Shown piece by piece: positions 55,183 to 63,408 of a stretch of DNA of 64,000 nucleotides. The stretch is from Novosphingobium sp. Rr 2-17. Its GTDB lineage: Bacteria > Pseudomonadota > Alphaproteobacteria > Sphingomonadales > Sphingomonadaceae. Both the position numbers and the translations under genes were made by a program. Each line of letters starts with the position of its first letter. The stretch's first letter is position 1. The notes under the pieces were generated by a model. It had not been told where the DNA came from, searched no databases, and saw only the letters and a list, made by a program, of their open reading frames with translations. The stretch lies in assembly GCF_000272475.1 (NCBI RefSeq), contig NZ_AKFJ01000101.1:1-64000 (forward strand), given 5' to 3'.

Positions 55183-55818
55183 TTAGGCGATGTAGTGGGC
55201 GGTGGTCTTGGCCGCCACTTCGTCCGCCGTCACGCCCGGCGCCACCTCGATCAGCCGGAACGGGCTGGCGTGGTCGGGGCGCTGGAACACGGCGAGGTCG
55301 GTGACGATCATGTCCACCACGTTGCGGCCCGTCAGCGGCAGGGTGCAGGCGGGGACGAACTTGGGCTCGCCGTTCTTGCTGGTGTGCTCCATGACGACGA
55401 TGATCTTCTTCACGCCAGCGACGAGATCCATCGCGCCGCCCATGCCCTTGATCATCTTGCCCGGGATCATCCAGTTCGCGATGTCGCCGTTCTCGGCCAC
55501 TTCCATCGCGCCCAGCACGGTCAGGTCGATGTGGCCGCCACGAATCATGCCAAAGCTGGTGGCGCTGTCGAAGTAGGCCGACTGCGGCAGTTCGCTGATC
55601 GTCTGCTTGCCCGCGTTGATGAGGTCAGGATCGACTTCGTCCGGGTAGGGGAACGGGCCGATGCCCAGCATTCCGTTTTCGCTCTGCAGCGTCACGGTCA
55701 TGCCCGAAGGCACGTAGTTCGCCACTAGCGTGGGGATGCCGATGCCCAGGTTGACGTAAAACCCGTCTTCCAGCTCACGCGCGGCGCGCGCGGCCATTTC
55801 GTTGCGGCTCCAGGGCAT
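55183..55818 (-). CDS. scoB: 3-oxoacid CoA-transferase subunit B
   Basis: A 211-residue beta subunit with the catalytic glutamate in [12 protein letters not shown] and the CoA-binding [25 protein letters not shown] and the C-terminal [10 protein letters not shown] are also typical. With subunit A it moves CoA from succinyl-CoA to acetoacetate, linking ketone-body or poly-hydroxybutyrate turnover to the TCA cycle; a beta-ketoadipate substrate (PcaJ) is the alternative. Its start overlaps the subunit A stop (TAATG). The epimerase gene follows 4 bp after its stop. Confidence 0.9.
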   Translation of the reverse strand: MPWSRNEMAARAARELEDGFYVNLGIGIPTLVANYVPSGMTVTLQSENGMLGIGPFPYPDEVDPDLINAGKQTISELPQSAYFDSATSFGMIRGGHIDLTVLGAMEVAENGDIANWMIPGKMIKGMGGAMDLVAGVKKIIVVMEHTSKNGEPKFVPACTLPLTGRNVVDMIVTDLAVFQRPDHASPFRLIEVAPGVTADEVAAKTTAHYIA

Positions 55819-56525
55819 TATGCGGCCTCCCTCTCACGAGTCGTCGTAAATTCGATCTTCTTGTCGTAAGGCGCGCCCAGCACGATCCGCTGGACGAAGA
55901 CGCCCGGCAAGTGGATGCTATCGGGATCGAGGCTGCCGGTGGGCACGATCTCTTCCACTTCGACGACGCAGATCTTGCCGCAAGTGGCCGCCGGCACGTT
56001 GAAGTTACGGGCAGTCTTGCGGAACACGACGTTGCCGGTCTCGTCCGCCTTCCACGCCTTGACGATCGCAAGGTCGGCGAAAATGCCTTCTTCGAGGATG
56101 TATTCCTGGCCGCCGAAGGTCTTCACTTCCTTGCCTTCTGCCACCAAGGTGCCGACGCCGGTCTTGGTGTAGAAGCCCGGAATGCCGGCGCCGCCAGCGC
56201 GCATACGCTCTGCCAAGGTGCCTTGGGGGCAGAATTCAACCTCCAGCTCACCCGAGAGATACTGGCGCTCGAACTCCTTGTTCTCGCCCACGTAGGACGA
56301 GATCATCTTCTTGACCTGCTGGGTGCGCAGGAGCTTGCCGATGCCCTCGTTGTCGATGCCGGCGTTGTTAGAGGCGAAGGTCAGGTCCTTTACGCCCGAG
56401 GCGCGGATCGCATCCAGAAGTCGGTCGGGAATGCCGCAAAGGCCGAAGCCGCCGCTGGCGATCAGCAAGCCGTCGCGCAATACGCCGTCTAGCGCCGCCT
56501 CGGCGCTGGGATAGATTTTTTTCAT
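55818..56525 (-). CDS. scoA: 3-oxoacid CoA-transferase subunit A
   Basis: A 235-residue alpha subunit with [88 protein letters not shown], the full CoA-transferase family I alpha pattern. It pairs with the downstream subunit B (1-bp overlap). It is divergent from a LysR regulator gene 101 bp away, which probably controls it. Confidence 0.92.
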   Translation of the reverse strand: MKKIYPSAEAALDGVLRDGLLIASGGFGLCGIPDRLLDAIRASGVKDLTFASNNAGIDNEGIGKLLRTQQVKKMISSYVGENKEFERQYLSGELEVEFCPQGTLAERMRAGGAGIPGFYTKTGVGTLVAEGKEVKTFGGQEYILEEGIFADLAIVKAWKADETGNVVFRKTARNFNVPAATCGKICVVEVEEIVPTGSLDPDSIHLPGVFVQRIVLGAPYDKKIEFTTTREREAA

Positions 56526-56626
56526 TTCAGACGATTCCTCTCACAGGTTCGCTTAGCGCTGAGCCTAGACAAGTGATTTTATTACGAATAGCGATTGTTT
56601 TTTATCAATTTCGATAGATGTTAGTG

Positions 56627-57523
56627 ATGAAACGAATTGCACTGTTCCACCTCGAAACGCTGATGTGGATCGAACGGCTGGGCACGTTCGCCGCCGCTGC
56701 CCAGCGACTCAATACGACGCAGCCGGCAATTTCCGCACGGGTGCGCGAAATCGAAGACCAACTGGGCGTCTCGCTATTTCAGCGTGAAGGGCGGCGCATG
56801 GTGCTCACCGCGCGCGGGCGCCGGTTGGTGCAGGCCAGCGAGCCCCTGTTTCGCGGGCTCGAACATGTGTTGCTGGAAGCGAGCGACTTCGCCGGCGCCA
56901 TCGCCGCAGTGCGGATCGGCGCCGGAGAGATCGCCGCAGCGACCTGCCTGCCCGCCTTCATCCAGGCGATCGAGCGCGAGCGACCTGGCGTGACGATGGA
57001 GGTCGAGCTGGACCTTACTGTCCCGATGCTTCAGCAATTGCTGGCCGGAACGCGCGACATTGCGTTCCTGGCCGGCCCCGTGGCGGGGCCCGGCCTGCGC
57101 ACTGCGCCGATCGGTTCGGTCGCACTGGTGTGGGCAGCAGGCCCCGCCGTCATCGCGCGCGGCGGATTTTCCCAGACTTTGCCAGTGTGGTCGCTGCCCG
57201 AGCATTCGCCGCTCCACGCGGTGACGATGGCGACGCTGGAGGAGCATGGCCTCGCCCCGCGCGCCTTGCACACGTGCAACAACGTACGCACCCTGATCGA
57301 GATTGTCGCCCATGGCGAAGGCGCGGCGGTTCTGCCTGAAACGATGGTTTGCGGCCACCTTGCGACCGGCGCGCTTGCCGAGATCCTTCCCCGCCCTCGT
57401 CAGGCTGTGCATTTCGAAGCCGCCATCCGCACGCGCGAACGCGATCCGGTGATCCTCGACCTGTTCGACCGCGCCTGCCGCTTGAGGATCGAGACGATAC
57501 CGGATGATATGGAACCGGCCTGA
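56627..57523 (+). CDS. LysR-family transcriptional regulator
   Basis: 298 residues from the ATG at 56627; an ATG three codons upstream is possible. The winged helix-turn-helix lies at about 8-65 (FHLETLMWIERLGTFAAAAQRLNTTQPAISARVREIEDQLGVSLFQREG). The effector domain starts near 90 (AVRIGAGEIAAATCLPAFIQAIERERPGV) and keeps the two-subdomain LysR pattern. It is divergent from scoAB across a short AT-rich region (56526-56626) that would carry its binding site. The inducer is unknown. Confidence 0.92.
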   Translation: MKRIALFHLETLMWIERLGTFAAAAQRLNTTQPAISARVREIEDQLGVSLFQREGRRMVLTARGRRLVQASEPLFRGLEHVLLEASDFAGAIAAVRIGAGEIAAATCLPAFIQAIERERPGVTMEVELDLTVPMLQQLLAGTRDIAFLAGPVAGPGLRTAPIGSVALVWAAGPAVIARGGFSQTLPVWSLPEHSPLHAVTMATLEEHGLAPRALHTCNNVRTLIEIVAHGEGAAVLPETMVCGHLATGALAEILPRPRQAVHFEAAIRTRERDPVILDLFDRACRLRIETIPDDMEPA

Positions 57524-57570
57524 ACCCCAGCCGTTTTGGCTATAGGCCGCTTTGCATAAACGCCGTGCCC

Positions 57571-57584
57571 TTGATCAAGATCAT
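57571..57584 (+). promoter_or_regulatory. FNR/FixK-type box upstream of the universal stress gene
   Basis: TTGAT-CAAG-ATCAT matches TTGAT-N4-ATCAA at nine of ten positions. A possible -10 box, CAATAT at 57607-57612, puts the start near 57619, 41.5 bp from the box centre, the class II activator spacing. Confidence 0.6.
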
Positions 57585-57638
57585 GGTCGAGATTCCTGAC
57601 ACGAGCCAATATCCGGCCGAATTTCGGGAGAATTAGAC

Positions 57639-58421
57639 ATGCGCTCGATACTCGTCATGGCCGACCACAAGCCCGGCAGCGAAGCCTGCCTCGAAGCTGC
57701 GATCGAACTCGCACGCCAACGCGACGGGCACCTGACTGTGCTGGTCGATACACCGTTCTCGCGCTTCATCGCGACCGACCCGATGGGCGGCAACTACATC
57801 CTCGCCGAAGCGCTCGACAAAGCGCGCAAAGAAGACGACGCGTTCGCCGCGGCCATCGAAGAGCGGATTGCGCGCAGTGGCATTCCGTTCGATGTGGTGC
57901 GCAGCGAAGATGATCAAGTGAGCGCGCTTGCCGCTGCCGCGCGCTTGTCGGATCTCGTGGTGGTATCGCGATCGAGCGGGCAGGCGGGCGAACTGGCGCT
58001 GGTTTCGCGCACGCCGGTGCTGGCACTGCCCGATGCATCGCACTTGGCTTTGCCCATCCGCCGCGCTTGCGTCGCTTGGGATGGGGGCGAACAAGCAGCA
58101 GCGGCTCTACGCGGCGCGGTTCCCTTGCTCAAGACTTGCGAATTGGTCAAAGTCATCAGCGTCACCGAAAAGGCAGGCGGCTTTCCCGCCACCGACGCCC
58201 TGCGCTATCTTTCGCGCCATGGCATCCATGCAGACTATGAAGAATACGAGCGGCAAGCGTCTACCGAAGAGACGCTGGCGATCGCGGTTACCCAGTCCCA
58301 TGCCGAACTGCTCGTGATGGGCGCTTACGGCAAAAGCCGAATGCGTGAGTTCCTGTTCGGCGGCGTCACTGCCTATTTCCTGAAGGAGGCCACTGCTCCG
58401 GCCTTGCTGCTCCAACACTGA
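57639..58421 (+). CDS. Universal stress protein, tandem UspA domains
   Basis: A 260-residue protein with ribosome-binding site GGGAG. The N-terminal UspA-like half (MRSILVMADHKPGSEACLEAAIELA) has lost the nucleotide loop, while the C-terminal half keeps the ATP-binding pattern GAYGKSRMREFLFGGVT (G-2x-G-9x-G-T). Tandem Usp proteins of this kind are often induced by low oxygen. That agrees with the FNR-type box centred 61 bp upstream of the start codon. Confidence 0.92.
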   Translation: MRSILVMADHKPGSEACLEAAIELARQRDGHLTVLVDTPFSRFIATDPMGGNYILAEALDKARKEDDAFAAAIEERIARSGIPFDVVRSEDDQVSALAAAARLSDLVVVSRSSGQAGELALVSRTPVLALPDASHLALPIRRACVAWDGGEQAAAALRGAVPLLKTCELVKVISVTEKAGGFPATDALRYLSRHGIHADYEEYERQASTEETLAIAVTQSHAELLVMGAYGKSRMREFLFGGVTAYFLKEATAPALLLQH

Positions 58422-58672
58422 GCCACGTCTTCGCAACGGTACGCATCACGTCGATTCGAATCGATTGCGAAGAAATGGCGCATTGCAGCACGCGGAACGG
58501 CTGATGGGAGTACGCCCAGAAAGCGATTTGCACGCGCGACCGGTGATCGTCCGTCCGCTATATATTATATCTCGTTTATAATCAGATCGTTGTGCGCGTT
58601 AATAAAAAATGTCAGTTTGATGATACGCAACTTAAAGTGCAGTTTTTGCAACATTGCGCGGGCGTTTCGCAC

Positions 58673-58701
58673 TTGCACAAAAACGTCTCTGAGGTCATAC
58701 A
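58673..58701 (+). promoter_or_regulatory. Promoter of the candidate small RNA
   Basis: TTGCAC (58673-58678) and CATACA (58696-58701) are spaced by 17 bases. The predicted transcription start is near 58707. Confidence 0.5.
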
Positions 58702-58706
58702 GACAG

Positions 58707-58768
58707 TGCCTTTCAGGCATCCTCTCCCAAAACTTTTATAGCCCGGTCGGAAACGATCGGGCTTTTTT
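58707..58768 (+). ncRNA. Candidate small RNA, approx. 60 nt, with exposed TCCTCTCCC
   Basis: A 5' hairpin (TGCCT-TTC-AGGCA, 58707-58719) is followed by the unpaired pyrimidine stretch TCCTCTCCC (58720-58728), an A/T linker, and a strong intrinsic terminator (58741-58768). The layout is typical of trans-acting regulatory RNAs that pair with ribosome-binding sites. It lies in the 520-bp gap 58422-58941; upstream of it, 58422-58672 is AT-rich in part and holds no convincing gene. Confidence 0.6.
58741..58768 (+). terminator. Intrinsic terminator of the candidate small RNA
   Basis: A 9-bp stem GCCCGGTCG / CGATCGGGC with one G-T pair and a GAAA tetraloop is followed by six T residues (58763-58768). 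It is the only classical terminator with a T-run in the window. Confidence 0.9.
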
Positions 58769-58941
58769 CTTGCCTTGATTCAGCGCTCGAACAAGCCTGC
58801 TGCCCAGCGTGCCCAAACGGGCCGCGCACTCGCTCGGTTTGAAATATCCCTTGGCGATACCTAGTTCGCTCTCGTCACCCGATCGCTCGCGCCGTCTCAT
58901 TCGGCCCAGCACAACAGGGTCAGGGGTCGGAAAGGGAATCG

Positions 58942-61257
58942 ATGGCAGACACGGACACCCAAGTGCAGGAGCGCACGGCCAGGCTGCAAGTCGCTGCCGC
59001 ACGGCAAGAGGAAAGCGGCCACGGCATCGCCCGCCTCTCGCGCGGGGCGCTGGGTTCGATCGGCGCGCTGGAAGGCGACGTGCTGGAGATCACCGGTAAG
59101 TCGGTGACGGTGGCGCGAGCTGTCCTGGCATACCCTGAGGACGAAGGGTTGGAAGTGATCCGCCTCGACGGCCTGCAGCGTGGCAACGCCGAAGTCGGCT
59201 CGGGCGATCACGTCACCGTGCGCAAGGCCGAATCGCGCCCTGCGCAGCGCGTGGTCTTCGCCCCGGCTCAAAAGGATATGCGCCTGCAAGGTCCGTCCGC
59301 CGCGCTCAAGCGCAACTTTGCGGGCCGCCCGATGGTGCAGGGCGATCTGGTCGCCACCACCGGCCAGCAGCAAGTCGCGGACATTCCGCCGCAGTTGCAC
59401 CGCATGTTCAACGCGCCCGCCTTTGCGCTGACGCAGATCCGCCTCAACGTCGTCTCCACCACGCCGCGCGGCATCGTCCATATCGACGAGAACACCGAGG
59501 TCGAACTGCGCGAGACGTTCGAAGAAGCGCACGATGCCCGCGGTGACGTCAATTATGACGACGTCGGCGGCATGAGCGAGACCATCCGCCAGTTGCGTGA
59601 GATGGTGGAACTGCCGCTGCGCTATCCCGAGTTGTTCACTCGGCTAGGCGTCGCTCCGCCCAAGGGCGTGCTGCTGCACGGTCCGCCGGGCACCGGCAAG
59701 ACGCGGTTGGCTCAGGCTGTCGCTAACGAAAGCGAAGCGTCGTTCTTCTCGATCAACGGACCCGAAATAATGGGTTCGGGCTACGGCGAGAGCGAAAAGC
59801 ATCTGCGCGAAATCTTCGAGGAAGCGACCAAGGCGGCCCCGGCCATCGTCTTCATCGACGAAATCGATTCGATCGCCCCCAAGCGCGACCAAGTCCACGG
59901 CGAGGCGGAAAAGCGCCTCGTCGCTCAGTTGCTCACCCTGATGGACGGCCTCAACAGCCGCGCCCACGTCGTCGTCATTGCCGCCACCAACCGGCCCGAT
60001 GCGATCGACGAGGCGCTGCGCCGTCCCGGTCGGTTCGACCGCGAGATCGTCATCGGCGTGCCCGACGAGAGCGGGCGGCGCGAGATCCTGGGCATCCACA
60101 CCCGTGGCATGCCGCTGGGCGAGCGCGTCGATCTGAACGAACTGGCCCGCACCACCCACGGCTTCGTCGGCGCCGACTTGGCCGCCTTGGCCCGCGAGGC
60201 CGCGATCGAGGCGGTGCGGCGGATCATGCCCAAGCTCGACCTGGAAGCGCGCACCATTCCCGCAGACGTGCTGGAAAGCCTGCAAGTCATCCGCGAGGAT
60301 TTCCTGGCCGCGCTCAAGCGGGTGCAGCCCAGCGCCATGCGCGAAGTGATGGTGCAAGTGCCGAACATCGGTTGGGCCGACATCGGCGGGCTGGACGAAG
60401 CGCAGCTCAAGCTGAAGGAAGGGGTTGAGCTGCCGCTCAAGAACCCTGAGGCTTTCCACAAGCTGGGCATCCGTCCGGCCAAGGGCTTCCTGCTCTATGG
60501 CCCGCCCGGCACCGGCAAGACCCTGCTGGCCAAGGCAGTCGCCAAGGAAGCGGAGGCGAACTTCATCTCGATCAAGTCGTCCGACCTGCTGAGCAAATGG
60601 TACGGCGAAAGCGAGCAGCAGATCGCCCGCCTGTTTGCCCGCGCCCGGCAGGTTGCCCCTTGCGTGATCTTCATCGACGAGATCGACAGCCTCGTGCCCG
60701 CACGCGGCATGGGCGGGTCCGGCGGTGAGCCGCAAGTCACGGCGCGCGTGGTCAATACGATTCTGGCCGAGATGGACGGGATGGAGGAATTGCAGTCGAT
60801 CGTCCTGATCGGGGCCACCAACCGTCCGGGGCTGGTCGATCCGGCACTACTGCGACCGGGCCGGTTTGACGAACTGGTCTACGTCGGCACCCCGGACGAG
60901 GCGGGGCGCGAGCATATTCTGGGCATTCACACCGCCAAGATGCCGCTCGACAAGGACGTGTCGCTGGCGAAGATCGCTGCCGAAACGGCGCGCTTTACCG
61001 GCGCGGACCTGGAAGACGTGGTGCGCCGGGCTGGTCTTGTCGCCATTCGCAAGCACGGCGCCAGCGTGACGACGGTCACGGCCCAGGACTTCGTCGAGGC
61101 CCTGGAAGACAGCCGCGCCACGGTGACCGAGGAGATGGAAGACGAATACCGGCGCATGAAGGGTGAGTTGAAGAAGCGCGCCATGGAAGTGACCCCGATC
61201 GGCTTCATTGCCCCCGGCATGGTGGAGAGCCGGCGCGAGCGCAAGCACGGAGCCTGA
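58942..61257 (+). CDS. CDC48/VAT-type double AAA+ ATPase
   Basis: A 771-residue protein with N-domain and two AAA+ rings, the architecture of archaeal VAT and eukaryotic Cdc48/p97. The N-domain (about 1-200) is a double-psi-barrel type (GIARLSRGALGSIGALEGDVLEITG). D1 has GPPGTGKT at 247-254 and FIDEID near 304-309; D2 has GPPGTGKT at 520-527 and FIDEID near 577-582, with arginine fingers after each. Pore loops read GSGYGES (D1) and SKWYGES (D2). It unfolds or extracts substrates using ATP. The last residues (RRERKHGA) lack the HbYX motif, so coupling to a proteasome-like ring is not indicated. It is monocistronic with ribosome-binding site AAAGGGA. Confidence 0.95.
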   Translation: MADTDTQVQERTARLQVAAARQEESGHGIARLSRGALGSIGALEGDVLEITGKSVTVARAVLAYPEDEGLEVIRLDGLQRGNAEVGSGDHVTVRKAESRPAQRVVFAPAQKDMRLQGPSAALKRNFAGRPMVQGDLVATTGQQQVADIPPQLHRMFNAPAFALTQIRLNVVSTTPRGIVHIDENTEVELRETFEEAHDARGDVNYDDVGGMSETIRQLREMVELPLRYPELFTRLGVAPPKGVLLHGPPGTGKTRLAQAVANESEASFFSINGPEIMGSGYGESEKHLREIFEEATKAAPAIVFIDEIDSIAPKRDQVHGEAEKRLVAQLLTLMDGLNSRAHVVVIAATNRPDAIDEALRRPGRFDREIVIGVPDESGRREILGIHTRGMPLGERVDLNELARTTHGFVGADLAALAREAAIEAVRRIMPKLDLEARTIPADVLESLQVIREDFLAALKRVQPSAMREVMVQVPNIGWADIGGLDEAQLKLKEGVELPLKNPEAFHKLGIRPAKGFLLYGPPGTGKTLLAKAVAKEAEANFISIKSSDLLSKWYGESEQQIARLFARARQVAPCVIFIDEIDSLVPARGMGGSGGEPQVTARVVNTILAEMDGMEELQSIVLIGATNRPGLVDPALLRPGRFDELVYVGTPDEAGREHILGIHTAKMPLDKDVSLAKIAAETARFTGADLEDVVRRAGLVAIRKHGASVTTVTAQDFVEALEDSRATVTEEMEDEYRRMKGELKKRAMEVTPIGFIAPGMVESRRERKHGA

Positions 61258-61267
61258 CTGAACGACC

Positions 61268-61297
61268 CCGCCCGCCCCTGTGTTTCAGGGCGGGCGG
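61268..61297 (+). terminator. GC hairpin after the CDC48-type gene
   Basis: CCGCCCGCCCCTG pairs with CAGGGCGGGCGG around the loop TGTTT, with one bulged C, starting 11 bases after the stop codon. There is no T-run. Confidence 0.6.
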
Positions 61298-61353
61298 TGG
61301 TCGAGTGCCACGACGCTCTTGCGCGCACGATCGGCTTGGCGCACCTGAGCGCC

Positions 61354-62175
61354 ATGATCGCATCTCCTCTTTCGACTCTGCGGCTTTCAACTCTGGGCCG
61401 CCGCGCCTTGCGTTCCCTTTGGGCGCTGGCGGCGATAACCGCCCCGACTTTCGCATCGGCGGCTCCGGTGCCGGTCTGTGGCTACAAGATCGTCGCATCG
61501 TTCCCTCACGATCCCACGGCCTTTACCGAAGGGCTCTTGTACGCCGACGGACTGCTCTACGAGAGCACCGGCGAGCGCGGCACGTCGCGGATCGTCATCC
61601 GCACCCTGGCGAACGCGAAGCCGATCAAGCAGGCGGACATCGATCCGACCTATTTCGGCGAAGGCCTTGTAGATTGGGGCGACCAGCTCATCAGCCTCAC
61701 CTGGCGCGACGGCGCTGGATATCGCTGGGACCGCAAGACGCTGGCCCCGCGCGGCACGTTTACCTACGAGGGCGAAGGCTGGGGCATGACCCGCCACGGC
61801 CAGGTCATCTACCAAAGCGACGGCTCGGCCACCCTGCGCCTGCGCGATCCCGCCACGATGCGCCAGACCGGATCGCTGCCGGTGCGCGCCGATGGACAGC
61901 CAGTTATCTATCTCAACGAGCTGGAATGGATCGACGGTGAAATCTGGGCCAACGTGTGGACTACCAGCCGCATCGCCCGGATCGATCCGGCGACCGGCAA
62001 CGTCAAAGCCTGGGTCGATCTGGCTGGTTTGCGGGCGCAGGCCGGTGCGACGCGGAGTGACGATTCGGTGCTCAATGGCATCGCCTGGGACGCCAAGGGC
62101 CACCGTCTCTTCGTGACCGGCAAGAACTGGAGCCGGATTTTCCAGATCACGCCTCAGTGTCCCAAGGGCGCATAG
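61354..62175 (+). CDS. Glutaminyl-peptide cyclotransferase, plant/bacterial (beta-propeller) type
   Basis: From the ATG at 61354 the protein has 273 residues with a signal peptide (about 1-36, WALAAITAPTFASAAP). The body is a five-bladed propeller: FPHDPTAFTEGLLYADGLLYESTGERGTS, PTYFGEGLVDWGDQLISLTWRDG, FTYEGEGWGMTRHG, YLNELEWIDGEIWANVW and VLNGIAWDAKGHRLFVTGKNW are the family blocks. It converts N-terminal glutamine of exported peptides to pyroglutamate in the periplasm. It is convergent with the MscS-type channel gene. Confidence 0.93.
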   Translation: MIASPLSTLRLSTLGRRALRSLWALAAITAPTFASAAPVPVCGYKIVASFPHDPTAFTEGLLYADGLLYESTGERGTSRIVIRTLANAKPIKQADIDPTYFGEGLVDWGDQLISLTWRDGAGYRWDRKTLAPRGTFTYEGEGWGMTRHGQVIYQSDGSATLRLRDPATMRQTGSLPVRADGQPVIYLNELEWIDGEIWANVWTTSRIARIDPATGNVKAWVDLAGLRAQAGATRSDDSVLNGIAWDAKGHRLFVTGKNWSRIFQITPQCPKGA

Positions 62176-62201
62176 TCAGGCGCAGAAGGGGTTGTCCGGC
62201 G

Positions 62202-63341
62202 TTAGGCGGTGGGGCCGGCACCTGCGGCAGCGCCGCCGATCGCCTCCAACATCGACGGTGTGCCCCCCAGTTCCATCGGCGCGACTTGCAGAGTGCGTCG
62301 GCGGGCCAGCGCCTCGGGCATTTCGCGGCGAATCCAGTCCATCACGCCCTCGCGAATTTCGCAGCGCAAGTCGAACAGCGTGGGGCCGTCCTTGGCGCTC
62401 ATCAACAACCGGATTTCCAGCGTCTCATCGCGGCAGTCGGTGACTTGCAGGATCTGCGCCCGCTTGTCCCACAGGCGGTGCCCCTGGATCTGGCGGGTGT
62501 ATTCCTCGCGGATGCGGCCAACGTCGGCCGCATGATCGAGATAGAGCATCACGGTGCCGATCAGTTGTGAGCTGGTCTTGGTCCAGTTCTGGAAGGTCTC
62601 TTCGAGGAACCGGGTGGTCGGCACCACCAAGCGACGCTGGTCCCACAGAGCGACGACCACGTAGGTCGTGCGGATTTCCTCTATCCGGCCCCATTCGCCA
62701 TCGATGATGACGACATCGTCGATCGAGATCGGCTCGGTCAGCGCCATCTGGAACCCGGCGATCAGCGCTTTGAGGGCCGGCTGCGCCGCCGCGCCGACTG
62801 CCAACGCGGCCAGACCCGCCGAGGCCATCAGCGTCGCCCCGACTTTGGCGACGCCTGGGATCGCCATCAGGATCAAAGCGATGGTATTGAACACGATCAC
62901 GAACGTGAGAATGCGGCTGACGATCGCCAAACGCGTGCGACGCCGACGAGCGTCGCGGTTATCCTCTACGGTGATGTCCGCACGCAACGTCATCGCATCG
63001 ACGAAAGAGCGCACGATCGCAACCGCGCTCCAGCCCATCAACACCGGCATTACGAAGCCGGAGATGCTGTCCCAGAACTCCATGAGCGCAGGCGCCTGCC
63101 GGGCTGCGACCACGATGCCCAGTACTACGAACGACCAGCGCGTGGGCCGAGCGATGCGTCGCACGACCATGTCGTCCGACAAGCTGGCGCTGTGCTCGGC
63201 AATCCGACGCAAGATGCGGAACAGTAGTGCGTGGAGCAGGTAGGCGCCCACCGCCCCCAGGGTCCCGGCGATCAGCGCAACGCCCCACTGCTGTGCCCAC
63301 TCCGGAAGGCCGTGAACATGGCTTTCGAGATATTTTATCAT
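62202..63341 (-). CDS. MscS-family mechanosensitive ion channel
   Basis: A 379-residue membrane protein with four predicted helices (about 18-45, 68-85, 93-115, 145-165) before the pore helix (TLMASAGLAALAVGAAAQPALKALIAGFQMALT, residues about 168-200, Gly/Ala-packed as in MscS TM3). The cytoplasmic vestibule begins with EPISIDDVVIIDGEWGRIEEIRTTYVVV and VVPTTRFLEETFQNWT. It opens under hypo-osmotic membrane tension. It is alone between a convergent cyclotransferase gene and polA. Confidence 0.93.
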   Translation of the reverse strand: MIKYLESHVHGLPEWAQQWGVALIAGTLGAVGAYLLHALLFRILRRIAEHSASLSDDMVVRRIARPTRWSFVVLGIVVAARQAPALMEFWDSISGFVMPVLMGWSAVAIVRSFVDAMTLRADITVEDNRDARRRRTRLAIVSRILTFVIVFNTIALILMAIPGVAKVGATLMASAGLAALAVGAAAQPALKALIAGFQMALTEPISIDDVVIIDGEWGRIEEIRTTYVVVALWDQRRLVVPTTRFLEETFQNWTKTSSQLIGTVMLYLDHAADVGRIREEYTRQIQGHRLWDKRAQILQVTDCRDETLEIRLLMSAKDGPTLFDLRCEIREGVMDWIRREMPEALARRRTLQVAPMELGGTPSMLEAIGGAAAGAGPTA

Positions 63342-63408
63342 GGCCGTCCAACGATGCTGCGGCGTGGCGTTTTACTGGGTTTCGCGCGACGGGGATAGCG
63401 TGGCAGTA

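Noticed and set aside
58590..58778. A 62-codon frame on the plus strand covering the terminator region
   Set aside because: It has no ribosome-binding site or recognisable motif and reads through a strong intrinsic terminator; the small-RNA reading explains the sequence better.
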